NCBI GenBank assembly: GCA_934254925.1
Contig: CAKQMD010000043.1
Location: 1-10,049 of the forward strand
Origin: an uncultured Alphaproteobacteria bacterium
GTDB taxonomy: Bacteria; Pseudomonadota; Alphaproteobacteria; RF32; CAG-239
Length of the DNA: 10,049 bases
Direction of reading: 5' to 3'
In this document: piece after piece, positions 1-4,866 of the stretch
Position numbering within the stretch: position 1 is the stretch's first letter
How the letters are laid out: every line of letters starts with the position of its first letter
Made by a program: the position numbers and the translations under genes
The notes under the pieces: model-generated
The model's database searches: none
The model's input: only the letters and a program-made list of their open reading frames with translations
Told to the model about the DNA's origin: nothing

Positions 1-259
1 TCCTCACGTACCTCAATGTACGCTGCGGGACTTTCTCCCTTAATTCTTATTATCTGCCTCATTCTCCAGAGTTTTTTTGTTTCATGAAATTTTAGTGTCT
101 ATGTATATATCTAAAGTTTTAAGTGAATCTTATTTTATACAACAAGTAAAAGGGGAAATATGAAACGAGAAAGGGCATGAATATAAGGAAATGAAACGGC
201 AGAATCAGGGAATTGGTGGGCAGATGAAAGAGGAAAGGCGAGCATAAGGGAGAAAGAAA

Positions 260-295
260 GTTTGGGCGAAAAAAGTCGGAGGAGAGAGGCCGAGA
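260..295 (+). repeat. Direct repeat, copy 1
   Basis: A 36-bp stretch starting gtttgggcga and ending agaggccgaga recurs at 625-659. The shared 3' part, gtcggaggagagaggccgag, is identical in both copies; the 5' part differs by two substitutions and a one-base gap. The copies are 365 bp apart in the purine-rich tract and flank the palindromic element at 311-380. Origin unknown; a local duplication is possible. Confidence 0.75.
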
Positions 296-310
296 GGGGA
301 AGTGCAGGGA

Positions 311-380
311 GTTTTCCCACCGGCCGGTGGCCGGCGCTCCCCGCGTAGGGGAAAATAAACGGCGTCAGCCGTTGAGGGTG
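311..380. repeat. Nested palindromic element (REP/MITE-like)
   Basis: A GC-rich island in the purine tract with four inverted repeats. They are ccaccgg/ccggtgg (a perfect 14-bp palindrome, 317-330); cccc/gggg around gcgta (339-351); aacggc/gccgtt around gtca (358-373); and an outer arm pair ttttccc (312-318) with gggaaaa (349-355). The base composition is abruptly different from the surroundings. This is typical of dispersed intergenic palindromic repeats, but the window holds only one copy, so family membership is inference. Confidence 0.5.
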
Positions 381-624
381 CAGAGGTGAAGTGGCGAGAA
401 AATGCGGATATGGGGAGAGGCTGAAGAGGGATGAGAAAGAGAAAAGGTGGGAGAGAAGTTAAGAAAGGACAAGGGCATGAGAGGGATGGGGTGAGATAAT
501 GAGTGGAATGAAGTAGGGGAGCAAAGAAGAAAGAATGTGAGGGGCGGCGCGGGAAGGAAAGGATTAAAGAAGAGGAAGAGAACGGGAGGAAAGGTGTGTC
601 GTGATGGAAAAAGGGAGTGGGAGA

Positions 625-659
625 GTTTGGGTGAGAAAGTCGGAGGAGAGAGGCCGAGA
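625..659 (+). repeat. Direct repeat, copy 2
   Basis: Second copy of the repeat at 260-295, starting gtttgggtga. It shares the identical core gtcggaggagagaggccgag. The flanks are purine-rich but do not align clearly beyond the repeat. Confidence 0.75.
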
Positions 660-718
660 AGAGATGAGGGAATTTGGCGGAGAGGGGGTAATGATTCAAA
701 GTTGTAATGATAGTTTAT

Positions 719-747
719 TTGACTTGGCGCATTTTATTGACTAAAGT
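719..747 (+). promoter_or_regulatory. Predicted promoter of the histidine kinase
   Basis: TTGACT (719-724), a 17-bp spacer and TAAAGT (742-747) match the sigma-70 type consensus at 5/6 and 4/6. Transcription would start near 754, giving a leader of about 24 nt that holds the AAGGAG at 766-771. Confidence 0.5.
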
Positions 748-777
748 GCTTTTAGGAAAATTATTAAGGAGACTCTC

Positions 778-2136
778 ATGCGTATAAAATTTCCCGGCAA
801 GGTTGAAAATGCTTTGCGCTTTCTTAAACTGAAATTTTTGCCGAAGACTCTGTTTTTCCGGACGATGTTGTTGATTTTTATTCCGCTGATCGTGGTTCAG
901 GTGGTTTCGATCGTGGTCTTTTTTGACGGCAGCTGGGGACGGATGGGCAAGCGTTTGTCGGCTAACTTGACGTCGGACATGCAGTTTGTGATGGAGATTG
1001 TCAACCGCAATCCGTCGCAGATCGGCAAGATCCAACAGCTGGCGGAATCCTCGTTGGGGTTGAGCGTGGAATATTATCCCAACAAGGTGAAGTATAAAGA
1101 GATGAACAAGGTGACCAAGAATCATCGGATGATTACCGGGTTTTTGGAGGAATCGCTGCGGCAGAAGTTTCCGGAAGCCGTTTCCAGCATTTATCTCGGC
1201 AAGGGCGATAAGGATTTGACGGTTTTGGTCGACACCAACAACGGTTTGTTTAAGTTTATGACTTCCGAGAAACAGATTTTCAGTACCTCAATTTTCATGT
1301 TTGTGGTTTGGATGGTTGGCACGTCGATTTTGCTGTTTTTGGTGGCGGTTCTGTTTTTGCGGATTCAGGTTCGTTCGATTGCGGAACTGGCGCAAGTGGC
1401 GGAAGACTTCGGAAAAGGAATCGACAATAAAGACTTTAAGCCCTATGGGTCTTCCGAGGTTAGAAAAGCCGCTTTGGCTTTTATCAAGATGAAGGAGCGC
1501 ATTCAGCGACAGATCAGCGAAAGGACGCAAATGCTTGCCGGCGTTTCGCATGATTTGCGCACGCCGCTGACGCGGATGCGTTTGCAGATTGCCATGATGG
1601 AAGAAGGGCAGGATAAAAAAGACTTCATCCAAGACATTGACGAGATGGAGAAAATGCTTGACGGCTATCTTTCTTTTGTCAGCGGTGAAGGCGGCGAAAA
1701 GTCTTCCTTTGTGGATATGAATGAGATGATTTTGAGCATTATCAACAAGTTCCGCAACCAGAAGGCTTTGGTGCGCTATTCGACCAATGATCAGGTCAGC
1801 GCCATTCAGGGACGCGAACAGGCTTTGAAGCGGGCTCTGACGAACATTATTTCCAACGCTTTCCGCTATGGCAAGACGATTGCCGTCAACCTGGAGAGCA
1901 ACGAGAGCAAACTGTGGATCAGCGTTGACGATGACGGACCGGGCATCCCCGCGGACAAGCGCGAAGAGGTGTTTAAGGCTTTTTATCGTCTGGAGACTTC
2001 TCGTAACAAGGAGACCGGCGGCGTGGGTCTGGGCTTGTCGATAGCCAAAGACGTCATTACCTCGCACGGCGGCAAGATTGAGTTAACCGACAGCAAATTA
2101 GGAGGCTTGAGGGTACTCATTTCTATTCCCCTATAG
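778..2136 (+). CDS. EnvZ-like sensor histidine kinase
   Basis: Membrane-bound sensor kinase of 452 aa that should autophosphorylate on histidine and pass the phosphate to an OmpR-type regulator. A short cytoplasmic N-terminus is followed by TM1 (about residues 27-49), a periplasmic sensor region (about 50-166) and TM2 (about 168-195). Next come a HAMP-like linker and the HisKA box GVSHDLRTPLTR with phospho-acceptor H258. The HATPase domain has an N box (NIISNAFRYG, 356-365), G1 (DDDGPGIP, 384-391), F box (FKAFYRL, 399-405) and G2 (GGVGLGLSI, 414-422), so all catalytic motifs are intact. The ATG has AAGGAG six bases upstream. This family usually sits beside its response regulator, but none is in this window and about 700 bp of gene-free DNA lies upstream, so the partner must be elsewhere. 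The EnvZ-like label rests on architecture; the signal sensed is unknown. Confidence 0.93.
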   Translation: MRIKFPGKVENALRFLKLKFLPKTLFFRTMLLIFIPLIVVQVVSIVVFFDGSWGRMGKRLSANLTSDMQFVMEIVNRNPSQIGKIQQLAESSLGLSVEYYPNKVKYKEMNKVTKNHRMITGFLEESLRQKFPEAVSSIYLGKGDKDLTVLVDTNNGLFKFMTSEKQIFSTSIFMFVVWMVGTSILLFLVAVLFLRIQVRSIAELAQVAEDFGKGIDNKDFKPYGSSEVRKAALAFIKMKERIQRQISERTQMLAGVSHDLRTPLTRMRLQIAMMEEGQDKKDFIQDIDEMEKMLDGYLSFVSGEGGEKSSFVDMNEMILSIINKFRNQKALVRYSTNDQVSAIQGREQALKRALTNIISNAFRYGKTIAVNLESNESKLWISVDDDGPGIPADKREEVFKAFYRLETSRNKETGGVGLGLSIAKDVITSHGGKIELTDSKLGGLRVLISIPL

Positions 2137-2151
2137 TAGCCCCATCCGCCG

Positions 2152-2181
2152 CTTCTTTTTCTGAGGGCTCAGAAAAAGAAG
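2152..2181. other. Perfect 14-bp inverted repeat after the kinase
   Basis: cttctttttctgag (2152-2165) and ctcagaaaaagaag (2168-2181) are perfect inverse copies separated by gg. The hairpin lies 15 bp after the kinase stop. No U-run follows on either strand, so it may be an mRNA-stabilising hairpin or part of a two-hairpin terminator with 2196-2222. Confidence 0.6.
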
Positions 2182-2195
2182 GGGGATTAGGCGTT

Positions 2196-2222
2196 AAGGA
2201 GGCGGTTCTATTCCGCCTCCTT
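2196..2222. terminator. Hairpin terminator between convergent genes
   Basis: aaggaggcgg (2196-2205) and ccgcctcctt (2213-2222) form a 10-bp GC-rich stem with a 7-nt loop. Only a short T stretch follows on the plus strand. It lies between the convergent kinase and XRE genes and could serve both. Confidence 0.5.
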
Positions 2223-2233
2223 TAAATTATAAG

Positions 2234-2596
2234 TTATGGTATACTAAACTCTCCATGTTTCTGATTTTTAATCATTTCATCGGTATATTCTTTGGTGAAG
2301 ATATCGATGATATAATTTATTTTGGTTTGAGTGTGATTGTTGATGATGTCGTTATATAACAAAGGATTAATTTCGACTTGCAGACTACACTCAAGCCGCA
2401 ACATATACAAAATCAGATCATGGAGTCTTATGTTTCCCCAGCCTTTTCCCTGTTCCAAGCGCCGATAATGGCTTGAGGAAATTTGCATTATTTCGGCAGT
2501 ATCGTCAATGTTCCAGATTCTTGCACGACGGATATTGCGAAGCTGCGTAGAAAGTTTGGTGTAAATTTCCTTTTGTATTGTTGAGGGATAAGGCAT
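2234..2596 (-). CDS. XRE-family helix-turn-helix protein
   Basis: Small protein of 120 aa with a Cro/C1-type DNA-binding region at about residues 15-75. The stretch DDTAEIMQISSSHYRRLEQG (31-50) matches helix 2, turn, recognition helix and the conserved E-x-G that closes the motif. The C-terminal part (about 77-120) is Asn/Ile/Lys-rich and resembles nothing I recognise. It is probably a cytoplasmic transcriptional regulator; its targets are unknown. The ATG has a GGAGAG Shine-Dalgarno sequence five bases upstream. It is more AT-rich than its neighbours and stands alone between repeats, which suggests acquisition by transfer (inference). Its 5' leader contains a terminator hairpin and alternative pairings, so premature termination may control its expression. 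It could be an orphan antitoxin or prophage-type repressor, but no partner toxin is adjacent. Confidence 0.75.
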   Translation of the reverse strand: MPYPSTIQKEIYTKLSTQLRNIRRARIWNIDDTAEIMQISSSHYRRLEQGKGWGNIRLHDLILYMLRLECSLQVEINPLLYNDIINNHTQTKINYIIDIFTKEYTDEMIKNQKHGEFSIP

Positions 2597-2598
2597 TC

Positions 2599-2670
2599 TT
2601 ACTCTCCATATGTTTTGTTAGAATTAAACAAAACCACCTTAGAGATTAAGGTGGGGAAGTTAGAAACCAT
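2599..2670 (-). CDS. Possible 23-codon leader ORF upstream of the XRE gene
   Basis: ATG (2668-2670) opens a frame for MVSNFPTLISKVV... that runs through the terminator hairpin and stops two bases before the XRE ATG. A ribosome here would melt the terminator, so it could act as a leader peptide. Against this, its own Shine-Dalgarno is weak. In the second repeat copy the same MVSNFP start is kept but the ORF then diverges. It may be chance. Confidence 0.2.
   Translation of the reverse strand: MVSNFPTLISKVVLFNSNKTYGE
2634..2654 (-). terminator. Intrinsic terminator inside the XRE leader
   Basis: On the minus strand, ccacctta, a 5-nt loop and taaggtgg form an 8-bp stem followed at once by TTTTGTTTAATT. 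It lies 38 bases upstream of the XRE start codon. A terminator there would stop transcripts before the gene. It could end a separate upstream RNA or act as an attenuator. The U-run can itself pair with a following aacaaaac (gttttgtt/aacaaaac arms at 2612-2619 and 2627-2634). Confidence 0.6.
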
Positions 2671-2737
2671 TACTTATAGGAATTATGAAAAAATGGCCGG
2701 TTGATTCGCGCTTAACGCCTTATTTCCCCGCTTCCCC
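2653..2737. repeat. Duplicated intergenic element, copy A
   Basis: An 85-bp element bounded by ggggaag and cttcccc. Two blocks match copy B: gggaagttagaaaccatta (2654-2672, identical over 19 bases) and 2689-2737 (44 of 49 bases identical). The spacer between blocks is 16 bp here and 8 bp in copy B. Short frames on both strands are open in both copies, so coding potential is undecided; the plus strand has a 21-codon ORF at 2685-2750 starting MKKWPVDSRL. Confidence 0.8.
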
Positions 2738-2802
2738 ATGGGATATGTAATTCCTTAAGTTTGGAGTTTCTAAGCTCCGCAACCTTTCAAGGTTGTGAGA
2801 GG

Positions 2803-2830
2803 AGTATATACAGAAAAAATAAAATTGCAA
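2803..2830 (-). promoter_or_regulatory. Predicted promoter of the XRE leader
   Basis: On the minus strand TTGCAA (2825-2830), a 16-bp spacer and TATACT (2803-2808, 5/6 to consensus). The predicted start near 2796 falls exactly at the first leader hairpin. The -35 box is weak. Confidence 0.4.
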
Positions 2831-2957
2831 CCATAAATCTATAAAACTAATAAAATTTTATGTCATTAGGCTTGAAGGCGTTTTTCCTCTTCACATATCG
2901 TGAAGGAAGGTATCATAATATATTATATATTGCAAGCGTTTTATCTGGGGAGGGGCA

Positions 2958-3033
2958 GGGAAGTTAGAAACCATTAAAACAATTAAAAATGGCCGGATGA
3001 TTCGTGCTTGACGCCTTATTTCTCCGCTTCTCC
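2958..3033. repeat. Duplicated intergenic element, copy B
   Basis: Second copy of the element at 2653-2737, in the same orientation and about 300 bp away, upstream of the XRE promoter. It keeps the 19-base left block (2958-2976) and the 49-base right block (2985-3033, five differences). The plus-strand mini-ORF of copy A has no start here. An inverted pair, aagttag (2961-2967) and ctaactt (3043-3049), encloses it. Confidence 0.8.
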
Positions 3034-3125
3034 GCGTTGTTGCTAACTTTAACATGAGAATCGTTAATTTGGGGTTAAAGGTTGTTCGGAACGTTCGGCT
3101 TGGTTGGTGATGAGAATGCGGCGGT

Positions 3126-3566
3126 TTAATCCCGGTGATAGGGATGGCCGCTGATGATGGTTTGCAGACGGTAGATCTGTTCGGCCAGGACGGCGCGCAT
3201 CAGCATATGCGGAAGAGTCAGGCGGCCGAAAGACAAGAGCAAATCGGCGCGGTCGCGGGTTGACTGCAGGTGGCCGTCGGCACCGCCGATGAGAAAGCAA
3301 ATTTCCGAACAGCCTTCCAGTTGCCAATCGGCAATGCGTTTGGCCAGCTCGGTCGAGCGCAGGTTTTCTCCCCGTTCGTCCAAAACAACAACCTTGGCGC
3401 CCGCGGGAATTGCCGCTTGCAAAAAGCGGGCTTCTTCTGCCTGTGCGGCGTTGTCTTTCTCCTTTATGACGATTTTCCAGCCCGAACGTTTGACATATTC
3501 GGCGATGATTGCCGCTTCGGGAGAATTTTTTTTGCATTTGCCGATAGCAATGATGGTGGCCTGCAT
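3126..3566 (-). CDS. rlmH: 23S rRNA (pseudouridine1915-N3)-methyltransferase
   Basis: SPOUT-fold methyltransferase of 146 aa that uses SAM to methylate N3 of pseudouridine 1915 in helix 69 of 23S rRNA on the assembled 70S ribosome. The family is about 155 aa, so this is full length. Visible hallmarks are the start MQATIIAIGK, VVVLDERGENLRSTELA (59-75), the SAM-knot glycine loop FLIGGADGH (91-99), LSFGRLTLPHMLMRAVLAEQ (111-130), and the invariant C-terminal GHPYHRD (140-146). The ATG is preceded by AAGGA at suitable spacing. In many bacteria it directly follows rsfS; here a plus-strand gene and a hairpin array separate the two, and rlmH has its own promoter candidate. No strong terminator was seen downstream. 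Confidence 0.96.
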   Translation of the reverse strand: MQATIIAIGKCKKNSPEAAIIAEYVKRSGWKIVIKEKDNAAQAEEARFLQAAIPAGAKVVVLDERGENLRSTELAKRIADWQLEGCSEICFLIGGADGHLQSTRDRADLLLSFGRLTLPHMLMRAVLAEQIYRLQTIISGHPYHRD

Positions 3567-3591
3567 GTTTTTCCTTTCCTGTCGATGATTC

Positions 3592-3620
3592 CTTTTATCT
3601 CAAAAACGGCGGATTGCCAA
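3592..3620 (-). promoter_or_regulatory. Predicted promoter of rlmH
   Basis: On the minus strand TTGGCA (3615-3620), a 17-bp spacer and TAAAAG (3592-3597) match consensus at 5/6 and 4/6. The leader would be about 20 nt and include the rlmH ribosome binding site. Confidence 0.45.
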
Positions 3621-3641
3621 GAAAAAATTGTCGCGCGCCTC

Positions 3642-3672
3642 TTGACAAAGGCATAAAAATGGCCAATATATT
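3642..3672 (+). promoter_or_regulatory. Predicted promoter of the 168-aa gene
   Basis: A perfect TTGACA (3642-3647) and TATATT (3667-3672) with a long 19-bp spacer; AATATA at 3665 would give 17. It is divergent from the rlmH promoter, 22 bp away. The resulting leader is about 38 nt and very AT-rich. Confidence 0.5.
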
Positions 3673-3717
3673 GCCATATTTGTTAACCTTTATGTTTAAT
3701 TTTTAAATTATTATTTT

Positions 3718-4224
3718 ATGAAAGAAAAGAGTTTATCCGGGCAAATTGCCGCGTATGAGGAAAGAATCGCCGCTCACAAAAACAAGGCGGAACTGCTGTT
3801 GCGTTTGGAACTGCTGAAAGGCGTGAATTTGAACATCGTTACCGCCGCTCAGGAGTTGACCCGGCTGACGGGGTTTGTGATCAACAGCGGTGATTTGAAA
3901 GTTTTTCCGGTGTTCGGCAAGTTTCACGCCTCGACCCGATATGGGGTCAAAAACGCCTTTGTTTATGATAACCCGATGTTTACGCCGGAGGGTTTTTTGG
4001 CGGTGTTTATCGGCAAAGATGAAGACGTGGCCTATCTGAGCCGAAACTTGGGATATTCCTTGCAGGCGCAACGGGATATCAACGTCCAGTTTTCTCCGGA
4101 TCCGACGAGTTTTTGCAGTATTTTGATGTCTGCCAAAGGCGTGTTGGAAAAAGCGAAAATTTATGACGGCGAAAAATGCAGAACCGTTTGCGGGCATTTG
4201 CAGATTTTGTCCGAGTTTGAATAA
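3718..4224 (+). CDS. Uncharacterised 168-aa protein
   Basis: I do not recognise a family. The protein is soluble, with no signal peptide or membrane segment. Residues 1-35 are charged and probably helical (possible coiled coil); the rest alternates hydrophobic and polar in a mixed alpha/beta pattern. It has three cysteines (133, 154, 158), the last two as CRTVC. Coding use looks normal and the gene has its own promoter and a strong terminator, so it is very likely real. The ATG has no Shine-Dalgarno; its leader is almost only A and T, so initiation may rely on an unstructured leader. Its orientation, opposite to the flanking rsfS and rlmH, marks it as an insertion into a usually continuous gene pair. 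Confidence 0.75.
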   Translation: MKEKSLSGQIAAYEERIAAHKNKAELLLRLELLKGVNLNIVTAAQELTRLTGFVINSGDLKVFPVFGKFHASTRYGVKNAFVYDNPMFTPEGFLAVFIGKDEDVAYLSRNLGYSLQAQRDINVQFSPDPTSFCSILMSAKGVLEKAKIYDGEKCRTVCGHLQILSEFE

Positions 4225-4243
4225 TTGAAAAACACAAGTTATA

Positions 4244-4273
4244 AAAAAAGGATCCGTCATCGGATCCTTTTTT
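4244..4273. terminator. Bidirectional intrinsic terminator
   Basis: ggatccg (4250-4256), loop tcat, cggatcc (4261-4267), with six A before and six T after. It works in either direction: it ends the 168-aa gene on the plus strand and could stop readthrough from rsfS on the minus strand. Confidence 0.9.
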
Positions 4274-4276
4274 ATT

Positions 4277-4322
4277 GCATTCTTTACAGAAAACCCCGAG
4301 TTTACTCGGGGCTGAATGCCAA
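4277..4322 (+). repeat. Imperfect direct repeat flanking the hairpin array, copy 1
   Basis: cattctttacagaa, a 16-bp insert holding most of the first hairpin, then ggggctgaatgccaa. The outer parts recur at 4416-4450, on the other side of the hairpin array. Confidence 0.5.
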
Positions 4323-4410
4323 GGTGTCGTTAGACACCGTTCCACGCCAACAAGCGTGGTTAAACCGTTAGGTTTGTAGTTGTTATATCCCCCAGTTCAC
4401 TGGGGGATAT
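4294..4410. repeat. Array of five consecutive hairpins
   Basis: Five perfect inverted repeats in 117 bp: ccccgag/ctcgggg (4294-4311, loop ttta), ggtgtc/gacacc (4323-4338, loop gtta), ccacgc/gcgtgg (4342-4359, loop caacaa), aaacc/ggttt (4362-4375, loop gtta) and atatcccccagt/actgggggatat (4385-4410, formal loop tc). The stems are unrelated in sequence. On the minus strand the first hairpin is followed by TTTTCTGT and could terminate rsfS transcripts. The array lies in the tail-to-tail gap between the 168-aa gene and rsfS. It may be a structured RNA, a terminator cluster or a landing site for insertions. Confidence 0.8.
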
Positions 4411-4415
4411 CTATT

Positions 4416-4450
4416 ACATTTCTTACAGAATTTGTTGGGGCTGAAGGCAA
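4416..4450 (+). repeat. Imperfect direct repeat flanking the hairpin array, copy 2
   Basis: acatttcttacagaa, six bases, then ggggctgaaggcaa. It resembles 4277-4322 without the hairpin. The last part lies close to the rsfS stop codon. Confidence 0.5.
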
Positions 4451-4475
4451 AGACAATCCCGCTTACCGGGAATAT

Positions 4476-4847
4476 TTATTGGCCGGCTTTGCGGACTTCG
4501 GCAATCGCCGCCCACATTTTTTCAAGGTTGTAAAATTGACGGACCTCCGGTTTGAAGATGTGGACGATGACGTCATATGCGTCAATCAAAACCCAATCGG
4601 CTTTTTCCTCTCCTTCGGAAACGGAAGGGAAGCCGGCTTCCTTCAGCTTTAACTGTACATGTTCGGCCAAAGCGGCGACATGGCGCTGCGACGTTCCCGA
4701 GGCGACGATCATTTGCGCCGCTATGGAGCTTTTGCCCTGCAGGTCAATGATGGTGATATCTTCGGCTTTGTTGTCTTCCAGTGTTTTGACGACGATTTGC
4801 GAAATTTCTTTTTCCGGAACTGCGGATTTGAGTTGCGTCTGTTTCAA
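4476..4847 (-). CDS. rsfS: Ribosomal silencing factor
   Basis: RsfS (Iojap/DUF143 family), 123 aa, binds L14 on the 50S subunit and blocks subunit joining, which lowers translation in poor nutrition. Visible family hallmarks are ITIIDLQGKSSIAAQMIVASG (31-51) followed by TSQRHV (52-57), DWVLIDAYDVIVHIF (84-98) and RQFYNLEKMW (103-112). The start is TTG (4845-4847): AAGGAG lies nine bases upstream, and the next in-frame Met is within the conserved core at residue 46. The stop of obgE is 19 bp upstream, so the two are probably co-transcribed. nadD, a frequent partner, is not adjacent. A weak hairpin (4457-4471) follows the stop; stronger terminators lie in the hairpin array. Confidence 0.95.
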   Translation of the reverse strand: MKQTQLKSAVPEKEISQIVVKTLEDNKAEDITIIDLQGKSSIAAQMIVASGTSQRHVAALAEHVQLKLKEAGFPSVSEGEEKADWVLIDAYDVIVHIFKPEVRQFYNLEKMWAAIAEVRKAGQ

Positions 4848-4866
4848 TGAATTTTACTCCTTAAAT

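Larger units (their letters stand above)
1..777. other. Gene-free region, AT-rich then purine-biased
   Basis: I see no convincing gene in this stretch. The first 150 bases are AT-rich with a small inverted repeat (cgtac at 7-11, gtacg at 18-22). From about 170 to 700 the plus strand is dominated by A and G, with few pyrimidine runs. Minus-strand frames stay open here because pyrimidine-rich codons cannot be stops; the resulting Ser/Pro/Leu/Phe-rich translations look non-biological. Within the tract are a palindromic element (311-380) and a 35-36 bp direct repeat. The kinase promoter lies at the right edge. Confidence 0.7.
2597..2796 (-). promoter_or_regulatory. Attenuator-like 5' leader of the XRE gene
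   Basis: From a predicted start near 2796, the minus-strand RNA would begin with a hairpin, aacctt/aaggtt (2781-2794). The second arm of that hairpin belongs to a longer segment (2766-2786) that can pair imperfectly with 2649-2668 (gtttctaa.. against ..ttagaaac). The latter segment also supplies an arm of the terminator at 2634-2654. The pairings are mutually exclusive, as in transcription attenuators and riboswitches. A further pairing, ggggaag/cttcccc (2653-2659 with 2731-2737), competes too. No known riboswitch class is recognised. The fold is inferred by eye. Confidence 0.4.
2597..3125. other. Gene-free region with duplicated element and structured leader
   Basis: This 529-bp AT-rich gap between the starts or ends of two minus-strand genes has no ORF of normal size. 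It holds the leader and promoter of the XRE gene, two copies of a repeat (2653-2737 and 2958-3033), an AT-rich stretch (about 2805-2940) and a small hairpin (cttcac 2889-2894, gtgaag 2900-2905). No clear terminator follows rlmH. Confidence 0.7.

Noticed and set aside
205..699. A 164-codon open frame on the minus strand in the purine tract
   Set aside because: Its product is a low-complexity Ser/Pro/Leu/Phe string; the frame is open because pyrimidine-rich sequence lacks stop codons. No ribosome site or domain is visible.
1288..2067. A 259-codon open frame opposite the histidine kinase
   Set aside because: The plus strand encodes all kinase motifs; the opposite frame has no recognisable features.
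4323..4376. Integron attC-like core sites (gttagac, gttaggt)
   Set aside because: Both fit GTTRRRY, but there are no complementary RYYYAAC partners at matching places and no integrase is present, so the match is likely chance within hairpin loops.
4294..4410. CRISPR array
   Set aside because: The stems differ from each other in sequence; there is no constant repeat with regular spacers.
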